A stretch of 64,000 nucleotides of DNA from the NCBI GenBank assembly GCA_031426815.1, contig JASJPG010000015.1, forward strand, positions 55,355 through 119,354. The letters run 5' to 3'. Source of the DNA: PFJX01 sp031426815 (GTDB lineage: Bacteria > Pseudomonadota > Gammaproteobacteria > Burkholderiales > Thiobacillaceae). The notes under the pieces were generated by a model. The model saw nothing but the letters and a program-made list of their open reading frames with translations. It did not search any database and was not told the origin of the DNA. Shown here one piece after another: positions 1 to 8,775 of this stretch (position 1 is the first letter of the stretch; every line of letters starts with the position of its first letter). A program made the position numbers and the translations under genes.

Positions 1-135
1 AGTTGCATGGGTTGCTCCTTGTCTGATCATTGATATTCCATGCTTAGACTAATTCCAAACATGGCGGCCTTTTTTAGATTGCCTGACATTTCTTGTCAAC
101 CTTGCACAACGTGTCCGTCAGCAGCAGGCAAAGCA

Positions 136-159
136 AAACGGCGCCCGGAGGCGCCGTTT
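136..159 (-). terminator. Rho-independent terminator of the lipoprotein gene
   Basis: A perfect 10-bp inverted repeat (AAACGGCGCC / GGCGCCGTTT) with a 4-nt loop. On the minus strand it is followed by TTTTGCTTTGCC. It lies about 20 bp beyond the stop codon of the minus-strand lipoprotein gene, the expected place for an intrinsic terminator. Confidence 0.8.
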
Positions 160-177
160 GGGGGGCAATCCCGTTGT

Positions 178-1446
178 TTAGTTATAGGTGTAAGTGACCG
201 TGTAGGGCACGCTCATGCTCACTGGGGAAGTAATTGCGACAGTCGCGGAGATGGTGCCGACATTGTTCGCAAATGAGCAGGAATTGAGCGTCAATGTTCC
301 CGCCGAGCCCAGTCCGGTGAAATTGGGGTCGCTCCACAGATCGTTGCAGAACTGGAATTCGTTGGCAGGAACCGGTACGGAACCGACCACGATATTGGGC
401 GAGGCGACGCCCCCGGCATTGACGCTGATAGTCAGGTTGGCGGAACCGGACTGTGACGAAGAGGGTGAGAACTGGCCGTAGAAGCTGTTGCCGTCCGCGC
501 TCATCACGTTGATTTCATGCAACGCACCCGCGTTGAACACCACTTCGTACTTGGCTGCCGTGTCGCTGAACGCGTAGGCTGAATACGGCTGCTGTACCGC
601 TCCGTTTTGAACCGGATTGGTTAGAGTCTTGCCGGAAAATCCCAATACCGTGGTGCTGACGTCGAAGCAAACCTGTTCCCCATCGCTATGGGGGCCGCCC
701 GCAAGGCTACTGGCATAGGTGAGTGCCACTTGCGAACCGGTGCAATTGGCTGCGCCGCCACCACCGCCATTCGAGTTGAGCGCGGCGAATGCGTCGGCCA
801 GTTGCGTCTGATGCTGACCAGCGAAAGCCGCAAAATCGTTGCCTCTCGCCGAATTCAACAAGTCGGCATAGCTCGCGAATGCGGCATTCAATGCCTCCAG
901 CACATCGTCCATGGTATTGCCTGGTGCTGCGGTGAAGCCGGTCGTGATGGGATCGATACTGTTCAACGCAACCAGATTGAGCGCCGTGCGCAAATTTGTG
1001 ATGGCCGCATTGAGCGCGTTCAAATTGATCTGCTGGAACGCATTGGAGTTCAAACCGCTGAACCAGACCCCCGGCGTCTGGCCGGCAAGGTTGGCGACGA
1101 TCAGGTCGGTCAACGGTGTGATGTTGAGCGTGCCCAGTTGCACCGCAACCGAATGATAGGCCTGGCCGACCGGCAAATCGCCGCCGCTCACTTCGACGGC
1201 GCAGGGCAAAGTATGGCCGGAAAGGGTGACCTGCCAAACGCCTGCGTTATCGGTGACGTCGGTCAACGTGCCACCACCAGCGCACTTGACGGTCACGGTG
1301 CCGCCGACAATCGGCGCGCCGGTTGCGGCCGTTCCGCCGAGCGTGGTGACTGCAGGTGCAGCACCATCACCGCCCAGGCAACCACTCAACGAGACGGCCA
1401 GCGACACGACGGAAATGGATTTCCAGTACTTGCAGAACAGGTTCAT
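178..1446 (-). CDS. Exported lipoprotein, function unknown
   Basis: A 422-residue protein with a lipoprotein signal peptide: a short basic N-terminus, a hydrophobic stretch and the lipobox LSGC with the acylated Cys near residue 23. The stretch after the lipobox (GTAATGAPIVGGTVTVKCAG) resembles the carboxypeptidase-regulatory or Ig-like repeats of surface lipoproteins. The rest is rich in Asn, Ala, Ser and Thr, with a glycine run near residue 230. The start is supported by AAAGGA about 7 nt upstream of the ATG. It is a monocistronic minus-strand gene with its own terminator. The sequence shows envelope location only; no enzyme motif is visible and the substrate or partner is unknown. Confidence 0.75.
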   Translation of the reverse strand: MNLFCKYWKSISVVSLAVSLSGCLGGDGAAPAVTTLGGTAATGAPIVGGTVTVKCAGGGTLTDVTDNAGVWQVTLSGHTLPCAVEVSGGDLPVGQAYHSVAVQLGTLNITPLTDLIVANLAGQTPGVWFSGLNSNAFQQINLNALNAAITNLRTALNLVALNSIDPITTGFTAAPGNTMDDVLEALNAAFASYADLLNSARGNDFAAFAGQHQTQLADAFAALNSNGGGGGAANCTGSQVALTYASSLAGGPHSDGEQVCFDVSTTVLGFSGKTLTNPVQNGAVQQPYSAYAFSDTAAKYEVVFNAGALHEINVMSADGNSFYGQFSPSSSQSGSANLTISVNAGGVASPNIVVGSVPVPANEFQFCNDLWSDPNFTGLGSAGTLTLNSCSFANNVGTISATVAITSPVSMSVPYTVTYTYN

Positions 1447-1716
1447 GTCTGATTCCTTTGGCTAATTAATGCACCCCATTTTTGAGTGGTTGTCGTAGGC
1501 CTGTACACCCCGCGTTTGGGGGGGCGGCAATTTGCTAGGTGGCCGCCGGAGTCACACATCGTGCTGTCTGTAAGGGGCTGGGAGGCGAATGACACGGGTA
1601 GCGCGCAGAGAATTTCTGCGCGGTCGCGACGCTGAGACGATTCGGCAGCGTGGATGAGTTCGGCTGGAGGGGTTTGATGTAGGAGAAAGTCAGAATTTCC
1701 CGGATTCCAGTGACAC
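1447..1716. other. Intergenic gap, 270 bp
   Basis: No convincing gene. It separates two minus-strand genes and should hold the promoter of the lipoprotein gene near its left end. The reading frames seen here are out-of-frame extensions of the neighbouring DMT-type gene. Confidence 0.4.
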
Positions 1717-2073
1717 TCAGCCCTTGAAAATGAAGTACACCGCGCCGAGCAGGCAGCAGCCGGCCCAGAGGTAATTCCAGGACATCGGTTCTTTCATGTA
1801 GAACACCGCGAACGGCACGAATACGGCCAGGGTGATCGCTTCCTGCAGGATCTTCAGCTGCGCCAGCGTGAGCAGCGTGAAGCCGATGCGGTTGGCAGGC
1901 ACCTGCAACAGATATTCGAACAACGCCACGCCCCAGCTTGCCAGCGCCGCGATCCACCACGGATAGGCGTTGAGATGCTTGAGATGGGCATACCACGCCA
2001 CCGTCATGAACAGATTCGACAGCACCAGCAGCACAACAGTCTGCAGGACGGTGGTATTCAACAAAGCCTGCAT
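1717..2073 (-). CDS. Small DMT-superfamily membrane protein (DUF486)
   Basis: A 118-residue, very hydrophobic protein with four predicted membrane helices (about residues 8-27, 36-55, 66-86 and 96-116). Motifs such as LSNLFMTVAWYAHLK, the WWIAALASWGVALFEYLLQV segment and a KEPMSWNY segment near residue 94 match the DUF486 family, a four-helix branch of the drug/metabolite transporter superfamily that probably works as a dimer. The substrate is unknown for the family. It lies 32 bp downstream of the chemoreceptor gene on the same strand and could be cotranscribed, although the functions have no obvious link. Confidence 0.85.
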   Translation of the reverse strand: MQALLNTTVLQTVVLLVLSNLFMTVAWYAHLKHLNAYPWWIAALASWGVALFEYLLQVPANRIGFTLLTLAQLKILQEAITLAVFVPFAVFYMKEPMSWNYLWAGCCLLGAVYFIFKG

Positions 2074-2105
2074 GATCGAAACACGATCCGCCGAAATTAC
2101 GGCAT

Positions 2106-3728
2106 TTACAGCTTGAACCCCGACATCAGGCTGTTCAGCCGCCCGGCCAGACTGGACACTTCGCTGGCGGTAAGGCTGGTATGGTTGCTCGCGTTCGAAT
2201 TGGTCTCGGTCATCTGCGCAATCTTTTCGACCCGCACTGCGACATCCTTGGCGGCGGCGCTCTGTTCCGACAAGGCCATCTGAATCTCGTTGACGGCTTT
2301 CACCACCTCGCCGGCGCGTTGTTCGATCTGCGCAATCGAATCGCCGGCCCGGCGCGCCAGATCCTCACCCTGATTGGCCCGCCCCACATCCGCCTGCATG
2401 GCATCGACCGCCCGCTGTGTGCCGTTCTGTATGCGCGCAATCATGTCGCCGATCTGTTTGGTGGAAGACGAGGTGCGCTCCGCCAACTTGCGCACTTCGT
2501 CGGCCACCACGGCGAAACCGCGACCCTGCTCGCCGGCCCGCGCCGCCTCGATGGCGGCATTCAGGGCGAGCAGATTGGTTTGATCGGCGATGTCCTTGAT
2601 GACGTTGACGATGCCGCTGATCTCTGTCGACAGGCCGCCCAGTTCCGCGACGATGCCGGCGGAATTGCGCGCGCCTTCGGCGATCGCAGCCATTTCCGTC
2701 GCTGCGCTGCGGGTCACCTCGCGCCCCTCGCGCGAAGCTTCGCCAGACAGCTTGGCGAGTTGATTCGACTGCGTCGCATGTTCGCTCATCTGATCGATGG
2801 AAACCGACAACTCCTCCATCGAGGCCGCCATGCCGGAAGCCGATTCGGCCTGGCTCTGGCTGGCTTCGGCGACCGCTTGGCTGGCGCTGGCGAGCGTGCC
2901 GGACATGCCTTGCAAATCGGTGGCACCGTTGCGCACCTGGGCGACCACGTCGCGCAGGTGACTCTGCATTTCAGCCAGGGCGCGCAGCAACTGGCTGATT
3001 TCGTCATGACCGTCAACCCGGATGTCATGCGACAAATTGAAATCCGCAACGTTTTTCACCACCTTCTCCGCCAGATCGAGCTGACCGGAAAAGCGTCGCT
3101 GGAATAACCAACTCACGGCGGCGACCACGCCGATAACGAGCACGAACAACACGCTGACCAGGCCGGTCAGGCGCGACGCGCTGCTGCTCGCCTGCTCGAA
3201 TGACGTCTGCGCCGCCGCCTGGTAATACGGCATGAACTGTTCCAGCGGCTTGATGAACTTGGCATGCACGACAGGCCACTCGTCTTCGAGAACGCTTTTG
3301 ACGGTCGCCATGTCGTCCGACTGATACGCCGTCATCAGCTTGACCATGATCTCTTGCAGAATTTTGACGCCCTGATGCATCGATTCAAGCCGTTTCTTCT
3401 CTTCCTCGGGCAGCGCCTGAGCCGAAGCCAGCGCATAAAAATTGCCCCAGGCAACGGGGATGGCCGCCTGCATATCCTTCAAATGATTGGCCGACCCCAC
3501 CGTCGGCAATTGTTCCAGCGCCACGCCGGCAATGCGAAAGCGCACTTCCTTGACCTGCCGCTCCACGGTTTGCAGCATCGCAAGCGGCGCAACCGCCTGT
3601 GAATTGACGCTATCCAGATGCGCCACGCCGCTGCGTGCGGAATAAATCGCCATGCCGCCCAGCACCAGCATGCCGACGAAAGTCGCGGCCGCCATGACAT
3701 AGAGCAGGCCGCGTAATGATCGAATCAT
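2106..3728 (-). CDS. Methyl-accepting chemotaxis protein
   Basis: A transmembrane chemoreceptor of about 540 residues. Order: TM1 (about 7-28), a periplasmic four-helix-bundle-type sensor (about 30-188), TM2 (about 189-212), HAMP, then a long cytoplasmic coiled coil. The signalling tip EQGRGFAVVADEVRKLAER, which binds CheA and CheW, is intact, as are flanking methylation-helix segments (NLLALNAAIEAARAGE). The start was placed at the ATG at 3728 because AGGGGAT precedes it; an in-frame ATG at 3752 would add eight polar residues before the signal anchor. There is no C-terminal NWETF-like pentapeptide, so methylation probably depends on other receptors. The ligand cannot be read from the sequence. 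No che genes are in the window. Confidence 0.93.
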   Translation of the reverse strand: MIRSLRGLLYVMAAATFVGMLVLGGMAIYSARSGVAHLDSVNSQAVAPLAMLQTVERQVKEVRFRIAGVALEQLPTVGSANHLKDMQAAIPVAWGNFYALASAQALPEEEKKRLESMHQGVKILQEIMVKLMTAYQSDDMATVKSVLEDEWPVVHAKFIKPLEQFMPYYQAAAQTSFEQASSSASRLTGLVSVLFVLVIGVVAAVSWLFQRRFSGQLDLAEKVVKNVADFNLSHDIRVDGHDEISQLLRALAEMQSHLRDVVAQVRNGATDLQGMSGTLASASQAVAEASQSQAESASGMAASMEELSVSIDQMSEHATQSNQLAKLSGEASREGREVTRSAATEMAAIAEGARNSAGIVAELGGLSTEISGIVNVIKDIADQTNLLALNAAIEAARAGEQGRGFAVVADEVRKLAERTSSSTKQIGDMIARIQNGTQRAVDAMQADVGRANQGEDLARRAGDSIAQIEQRAGEVVKAVNEIQMALSEQSAAAKDVAVRVEKIAQMTETNSNASNHTSLTASEVSSLAGRLNSLMSGFKL

Positions 3729-3771
3729 CGATATCCCCTGATTTGCTTGCAAAGAACACCTGGTCGCGCCG

Positions 3772-3809
3772 GGCCGGCCGCTCCGTTCACTCCGGAACGG
3801 CCGGCCGGC
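3772..3809 (-). terminator. Strong hairpin after the rhodanese gene
   Basis: A GC-rich inverted repeat (GGCCGGCCG ... CGGCCGGCC with internal mismatches) lies 16-53 bp beyond the stop of the rhodanese gene, at the end of the long minus-strand operon. It lacks a U-tract, so it may act as a 3' stabilising hairpin or a Rho-dependent end rather than a classic terminator. Confidence 0.4.
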
Positions 3810-3824
3810 TAACGGTGGAAAAGC

Positions 3825-4271
3825 TTATTCGGTCGGGTAACCCTTTGCTTCCCATGCCGGCAAACCGTCACGGAACCAGAACACGTTCTTGTAACCGGCC
3901 TTGATCGCCGCGTCGGCGCCTTTGTAACCGCGCCAGCAAGGCGATCCATTGCAGTAGAAGACCATCGCCTTGGCCTTGTCGGCCGGCAGTTTCTTCAGAT
4001 CGAACTCATCCTTGGGATCGAGTTTGGAGACCTTTTTGTTGACCTCCTTGAACACCACGTTGGTGGCACCCTTGATGTGCTTTTCGGCGTATTCGGCGGC
4101 AACGCGCGCATCGACGAACATCGCTCCCTTGTCGAACATCGCCTTGGCTTTGGCGACATCGGCGAAGCTGCCGCCGGCAATGCTCATCGGCGTTTCTTCG
4201 GCGGCCTGAGCGGGGGTGGCTGCCATGAAGGCGGATAAAGCGAACAGGGAAAGCAAAGCCTTGGCGCGCAT
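3825..4271 (-). CDS. Exported rhodanese-like protein
   Basis: A 148-residue protein with a Sec signal peptide (MRAKALLSLFALSAF..., cleavage likely after AQA) and a single rhodanese domain (about residues 28-146). The active-site loop is CNGSPCW, with a second Cys four residues after the first, as in periplasmic rhodaneses with a CxxxPCW loop. Typical CDC25-like elements are visible: VDARVAAEYAEKHIKGA at the start and a GLPAWEAKGYP tail. The start at 4271 is set by AGGAGA 7 nt upstream; longer frames run into the previous gene. It is the last gene of the Ehr/SulP operon, 98 bp after the small-subunit gene. Persulfide or redox chemistry in the periplasm is inferred; the link to the membrane complex rests on context only. 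Confidence 0.85.
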   Translation of the reverse strand: MRAKALLSLFALSAFMAATPAQAAEETPMSIAGGSFADVAKAKAMFDKGAMFVDARVAAEYAEKHIKGATNVVFKEVNKKVSKLDPKDEFDLKKLPADKAKAMVFYCNGSPCWRGYKGADAAIKAGYKNVFWFRDGLPAWEAKGYPTE

Positions 4272-4369
4272 GTAAGTCTCCTGAATACCATGTTGTGGGG
4301 GCCGGCGAACCGGAAGCCCCTTTTCGGCGACGAGTCGGAAAACTTTAGCGGAACTTTGCCCGGAAGGCC

Positions 4370-4918
4370 TTATCGGCGCTGGCTCACGGCGGCCAGAATG
4401 CCCTGCAACAAGGCGGTCGGCGTCGGCGGACAACCCGGCACTTCGACATCGACCGGGATGACATTGGAGATTTTTCCGCACGAAGCATAGTTCGCGCCGA
4501 ACATGGCGCCAGCCATGCCGCAACCGCCCGCGCAATCGCCCATCGCCACTACCCACTTGGGTTCCGGCGTCGCGTCGTAGGTGCGTTTCAACGCCACTTC
4601 GAGATTGCGCGAAACCGGGCCGGTGACCAGCAGCACATCGACATGGCGCGGGCTGGCGGCGAACTTGATGCCGAGACCTTCGATGTTGTAATGCGGCCCG
4701 CCCAGCGCGTGGATTTCCAGCTCGCAACCGTTGCAGGAACCGGCATCGACGCAGCGGATGCTCACCGCCTGGCCGAATACCTTGAGGATTTCCGCGTGCA
4801 GCTGGTTTTGCGTATGCGATGCCTGATCGGCGGTCAACATCGACGGATCGGCGACTGGCGCCGGTTCCGAGACGATGCCGGTCTGGAAGATTTTCTTGAG
4901 GATGAGGTGGGTCGCCAT
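4370..4918 (-). CDS. HyfI/NuoB-like iron-sulfur subunit of the Ehr complex
   Basis: A 182-residue homologue of the small subunit of group 4 hydrogenases and of NuoB of complex I, which carries the [4Fe-4S] cluster next to the catalytic subunit. Four conserved cysteines are present: C62 and C65 (SCNGCELE), C129 (GDCA) and C163 (PGCPP). The proximal cluster is therefore expected to be intact, and the CxxC spacing is the hydrogenase rather than the NuoB type. Extra cysteines at 133 and 147 are not standard ligands. It starts 1 bp after the large-subunit gene ends and is surely cotranscribed. No HyfH/NuoI-like two-cluster ferredoxin subunit is found in the operon, so its electron partner is unknown. 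Confidence 0.9.
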   Translation of the reverse strand: MATHLILKKIFQTGIVSEPAPVADPSMLTADQASHTQNQLHAEILKVFGQAVSIRCVDAGSCNGCELEIHALGGPHYNIEGLGIKFAASPRHVDVLLVTGPVSRNLEVALKRTYDATPEPKWVVAMGDCAGGCGMAGAMFGANYASCGKISNVIPVDVEVPGCPPTPTALLQGILAAVSQRR

Positions 4919-4919
4919 A

Positions 4920-6461
4920 TCAAAGATCCTGCCCGCTGTAGCTCAGGTTGAACGATTTGTTGATCAGCGGGAAATCGGGAACGATGTTGCCCAGGATGCC
5001 GATTTCCAGCAGCGGCCAGTTCTGCCAGGACGGATCGTGCGGATGTACGCGGTCGAGCCGGCCATCGGCGCCGATGCGCACCGCCACGACGATCTCGCCG
5101 CGCCAGCCTTCCACCCAGCCGAGCCCTTCGCACACCGCCGCAACGGCGGCCAGCGGCGTCTGCAAAGCACCGCTCGGCAGGCGTTCGACAATGGCGCGGA
5201 TCAAGCGAAACGACTCGTACACCTCGGCGAAACGCACTTCCGCGCGCGCCAACACGTCGCCCTTGCGCTGCGTCGCCATGTTCACCTCCAACTGATCGTA
5301 CGGCGCTTGCGGGAACTGCGCGCGCGCATCCCAGGCTTGCGCGCTGGCGCGGCCGGGCAGGCCGGTGAGGCCGAGGCGCGCGGCCAGATCCGGCTTGCAG
5401 GTGCCGGTGTTGGCGAAGCGGTCCTGCAAGGTGGCATGTTCGTCGTAGATCGTCTTCAGTTGGCGGCTCTCCGCTTCGATTCGATCCACCAGCGCCAGCA
5501 ACTCCGCCTTGCCGGCTTCGATCAGATCGACGGCGACGCCGCCAGGCACGATGCAATCAAACAGGTAGCGATGGCCGAACAGCTTGGCGCACAGGCGCAG
5601 CCAGTCTTCCTTCAGCCGCCAGAACTGCATGAAACCGAAGCTCAGCGCGACGTCGTTGGCGAGATAGCCGAGATCGCCGAGATGGTTGGCAACGCGCTCG
5701 ATTTCCAGGAACAGCGCGCGCAACCAGGCGGCGCGCGGCGAGATCGGGCTGGCCGTGGCGGTTTCCACCGCCATGCAATAGGCCCAGGCGAAGCCGCTGT
5801 GGGTATCGCCGGAGACGCGCCCGGCCAGCTTGGCGCCGGTCGCCAGGTCCATGCCCTCGAAGCGCTTTTCGACGCCCTGGTGGGTGTAGCCGAGGCGCTG
5901 TTCCAGCCTGAGGATGCGGTCGCCGATGATCGAGAAACGGAAATGGCCCGGCTCGATGGTGCCGGCGTGAATCGGACCGACTGGAATTTCATGGACACCG
6001 TCGCCGGCGACGCGGATGAACGGGTAGGCATCGGTGCTGTGCGTAGCGGGCTGCGTGGCGTCGAAATCCTTGCGCAGCGGAAACGCGTCCGCCGGCCAGG
6101 CGCCGTGGCGCAGCCATTTGCGGTCGTCGACCGCATCGTCGGCGCGGATGCCGAGCAGATCGAAAGCGGCGCGCTGCATGCGGTCCGCCTGCGGGAAGAT
6201 GTGCGCCAGATCGGGATAGCTGGGTGCATCGGCCGCCAGATTGGCGCTGACCCAGACCATGCCGCCGGCGCTGATGAAGCCGACATGAATGGCGTAGCCG
6301 TCGCCAAGATGACGGTCATCCGAGCCCCACAGCGCGATCAGTTGTCCGCCCTCGTCCTTGACATTCCGCGCCAGCGCCAGCAACTGGCCGGGTTCCAGGA
6401 CGCCGCGCCAGATATGGGTGCCGAACGGTTTCAGGTTCCAGTCTTGTTCGCCGATCTTCAT
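4920..6461 (-). CDS. HyfG/NuoCD-like large subunit without nickel ligands
   Basis: A 513-residue protein with an N-terminal 30-kDa-subunit (NuoC)-like part (about 1-150) fused to a 49-kDa/hydrogenase-large-subunit-like part, the layout of HycE and HyfG. Hydrogenases have an RxCGxC motif near the start of the second domain and DPCxxC at the C-terminus. Here the corresponding stretches read GRVSGDTHSGFAWAYCMAVE and LINKSFNLSYSGQDL, so all four Ni ligands are missing. This identifies an energy-converting hydrogenase-related (Ehr) complex. The start at 6461 is set by GGAGGC upstream of the ATG. It sits 1 bp from the hyfF stop. It cannot be a functional [NiFe] hydrogenase; quinone or another reaction at this site is inference. 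Confidence 0.9.
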   Translation of the reverse strand: MKIGEQDWNLKPFGTHIWRGVLEPGQLLALARNVKDEGGQLIALWGSDDRHLGDGYAIHVGFISAGGMVWVSANLAADAPSYPDLAHIFPQADRMQRAAFDLLGIRADDAVDDRKWLRHGAWPADAFPLRKDFDATQPATHSTDAYPFIRVAGDGVHEIPVGPIHAGTIEPGHFRFSIIGDRILRLEQRLGYTHQGVEKRFEGMDLATGAKLAGRVSGDTHSGFAWAYCMAVETATASPISPRAAWLRALFLEIERVANHLGDLGYLANDVALSFGFMQFWRLKEDWLRLCAKLFGHRYLFDCIVPGGVAVDLIEAGKAELLALVDRIEAESRQLKTIYDEHATLQDRFANTGTCKPDLAARLGLTGLPGRASAQAWDARAQFPQAPYDQLEVNMATQRKGDVLARAEVRFAEVYESFRLIRAIVERLPSGALQTPLAAVAAVCEGLGWVEGWRGEIVVAVRIGADGRLDRVHPHDPSWQNWPLLEIGILGNIVPDFPLINKSFNLSYSGQDL

Positions 6462-6462
6462 C

Positions 6463-7917
6463 TCAGCCTCCCAACAATTGCGCCGCCTGCCGGTACCAGG
6501 CCGCAAGGTAAGGCGGAATGAACAAGCCCAGCATCAGGACCAGGCCCAGGTGCATGAATACCGGCGTCAGCGCCGGCTGGTAGGGCAGCTTGGGCAATTC
6601 GGTCTCGCCGAACACCATCGGTTGCACCTTGCCGAAGATCGACGCGAACGCGACGCCCAGCGCCAGCAACAGGAACGGCGTCGCCCAGGCGTGTTCGTGC
6701 ATGGCGGTGGTGATGATCAGGAACTCGCTGGCGAAGACGCCGAACGGCGGCACGCCGAGGATCGCGATGGTGCCCAGCATCAGGCCCCAGCCGATGGTCG
6801 GATTGGTCTGGATCAAGCCGCGGATGCCGTCCATCAACTGCGTGCCGGCGCTCTGCGTGGCGTGTCCCACCGCGAAGAAGATCGCCGATTTGGTCAGCGA
6901 GTGCATGGTCATGTGCAGCAACGCCGCGAAATTGGCGACCGGTCCGCCCATGCCGAAGGCGAAAGTGACCAGACCCATGTGTTCGATCGACGAGTAGGCG
7001 AACATCCGCTTCACGTCGGTCTGGCGCTTGATCAGGAACGCCGCCAGCACGACCGAGAGCAGGCCGAAGCCCATCATCAGATTGCCCGCCATGTCGTTGT
7101 CGAGCGCGCCGTCGACCAGCACCTTGGAACGCATCACCGCATACAGCGCGACGTTGAGCAGCAGGCCGGAGAGCACGGCGGAAACAGGTGTCGGGCCTTC
7201 CGCATGGGCATCCGGCAGCCAGCTGTGCAACGGCGCCAGGCCGATCTTGGTGCCGTAACCGACCAGCAGGAAGACGAAGGCGAGTTGCAGCACGGTCGGC
7301 TCCAGTTGCGCCTTGACGCCGTTCAGATGCGTCCACAACAACGCGGAACCGCCGGCGCCGAGCACCTTCTCCGCCGCGAAGTAGAGCAGGATGGTGCCGA
7401 ACAGCGCCAGCGCGATGCCGACGCCGCACAGGATGAAATACTTCCAGGCCGCTTCCAGCGAAGCCGGCGTGCGATACAGCGACACCAGCAGCACGGTGGC
7501 CAGCGTCGCGGCTTCCATCGACACCCAGAGGATGCCCATGTTGTTGGTGGTCAGCGCCAGCAGCATGGCGGCGATGAAGATCTGATAGCTGCTGTGATAC
7601 AGGCGCAGGCGCTTGTCGTTGAGCTTGCCGTGTTCCTTTTCGATGCGCATGTAAGGGCGCGAGAACAACGACGTGGTGAACGCGACGAACGCAGTCAGCG
7701 CGACCAGGAAGACGTTGAACGGATCGATGAAGAACCAGCCCTCGCCGCCGACCACCATGGGCCCGTCCGCGACGATGCGCGCGGTCAGCACCACCGCCGC
7801 GATCAGCGTAAAAAAGCTGAACAGCGCATTGATTTCCGGCGCGTTGCGACGGCAACCCCAGAGCGCCAGAAAGATCCCGCCGGTCAACGGGATGCCAAGC
7901 AGCCAATAAATTTCCAT
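6463..7917 (-). CDS. hyfF: HyfF-like proton-pumping antiporter subunit
   Basis: A 484-residue, strongly hydrophobic protein of the NuoL/M/N (Mrp antiporter-like) family with about 13-14 helices. Family signatures are visible: a conserved Glu in MGILWVSMEAATL, the KIGLAPLHSWLPDAHAEGPT segment of the broken helix, the lysine in SALLSGLLLNVALYAVMR, and KRMFAYSSIEHMG. The start at 7917 follows AAGG; an upstream in-frame ATG at 7962 would add 15 non-hydrophobic residues from a repeat-like spacer. It is shorter than E. coli HyfF (526). In the family these subunits translocate protons or sodium ions; here it should couple the redox reaction of the HyfG/HyfI-like module to ion transport. Confidence 0.9.
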   Translation of the reverse strand: MEIYWLLGIPLTGGIFLALWGCRRNAPEINALFSFFTLIAAVVLTARIVADGPMVVGGEGWFFIDPFNVFLVALTAFVAFTTSLFSRPYMRIEKEHGKLNDKRLRLYHSSYQIFIAAMLLALTTNNMGILWVSMEAATLATVLLVSLYRTPASLEAAWKYFILCGVGIALALFGTILLYFAAEKVLGAGGSALLWTHLNGVKAQLEPTVLQLAFVFLLVGYGTKIGLAPLHSWLPDAHAEGPTPVSAVLSGLLLNVALYAVMRSKVLVDGALDNDMAGNLMMGFGLLSVVLAAFLIKRQTDVKRMFAYSSIEHMGLVTFAFGMGGPVANFAALLHMTMHSLTKSAIFFAVGHATQSAGTQLMDGIRGLIQTNPTIGWGLMLGTIAILGVPPFGVFASEFLIITTAMHEHAWATPFLLLALGVAFASIFGKVQPMVFGETELPKLPYQPALTPVFMHLGLVLMLGLFIPPYLAAWYRQAAQLLGG

Positions 7918-8052
7918 GTCAGGCCTTCCGCCGGGCCGCCCCAAGGGGGGCTTTGCTTTCACTCGGGGGGCAGCGGAGTCGTAGCGCTTCAGCGCGTACG
8001 AATCCGGCGTGCCCGTTACGGGTAAAAAGAACGAAGTGAGTAAGGGGGTAGT
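7918..8052 (-). other. Intra-operon spacer with C/G-run repeat
   Basis: A 135-bp gap between hyfE and hyfF in an otherwise tightly packed operon. It contains GGGCCGCCCCAAGGGGGG and ACTCGGGGGGCAGCGGAG motifs, resembling dispersed spacer sequences common between betaproteobacterial genes. No ORF is supported. It may form an mRNA hairpin that separates the upstream and downstream halves of the operon. Confidence 0.4.
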
Positions 8053-8715
8053 TCATTTTTCCTTGAGCTTTTCCATGTGTTTCAGGTCGAGCGAATCGAA
8101 CGTCTCGCGAATCTGGAAGAAGAAGATGCCCAGCACGAAGACGCCGACCAGCACGTCCAGCGCGACGCCCATTTCGACCACCAGCGGCATGCCGTAAGTG
8201 GCGCTGGTGGCGGCAAAGAACAGGCCGTTTTCCATGGCGAGGAAGCCGATCACCTGCGGGATCGCCTTGCTGCGCGTGATCATCATCAGGAAGGCAAGCA
8301 GCACAGTGGCCATCGCGATGCCCAGCGTCGAGCGCATCACGGTGCCGGACATTTCCGAAATCGGCAGCGCCAGGTTGAACGCGAAGATCACCAGCACGAT
8401 GCCGATCAGCATCGTGGTTGGAATGTTGATCATCGGCTCGACGTCGCGGTCCACATTCAGCTTCTTGATCAGCCGGTAGAAGAACCAGGGCATCGCGACG
8501 ACCTTCAGCGCCAGGGTCAGCGCCGCCGAGTAATACAGATGATGCTGGCCGGTGGACCAGGCGACGATGGCGGTGGACGCCGACAACGCCGCGCCCTGCC
8601 AGGCGAACAACGTGATCAGACCGACGATGCGGCGCTGCGACAGCATCGCGAACGAGATCAGCAACAGCAGCGCAGCGAGCAGATTGACGACTTGCAGGTG
8701 ATAGGTCAGCGACAT
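8053..8715 (-). CDS. hyfE: HyfE-like membrane subunit
   Basis: A 220-residue protein with about seven hydrophobic helices. The N-terminal part (LTYHLQVVNLLAALLLLISF) and the C-terminal part with a NuoK-like helix containing a conserved acidic residue (AMENGLFFAATSATYGMP, then VVEMGVALDVLVGVFVLGI) match hydrogenase-4 component E. That subunit combines a NuoK-like element with additional helices. The length is close to E. coli HyfE (216). It sits between hyfC (60-bp gap) and hyfF. Its role is part of the membrane ion-translocating arm of the complex. The C-terminal FFQIRETFDSLDLKHMEKLK tail is cytoplasmic and charged. Confidence 0.9.
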   Translation of the reverse strand: MSLTYHLQVVNLLAALLLLISFAMLSQRRIVGLITLFAWQGAALSASTAIVAWSTGQHHLYYSAALTLALKVVAMPWFFYRLIKKLNVDRDVEPMINIPTTMLIGIVLVIFAFNLALPISEMSGTVMRSTLGIAMATVLLAFLMMITRSKAIPQVIGFLAMENGLFFAATSATYGMPLVVEMGVALDVLVGVFVLGIFFFQIRETFDSLDLKHMEKLKEK

Positions 8716-8775
8716 GTCGGCCTTCCGAGTGGAGCGAGGGTGTCCCGCCCGCAGGTTAGTACGGCCAGGCTCATG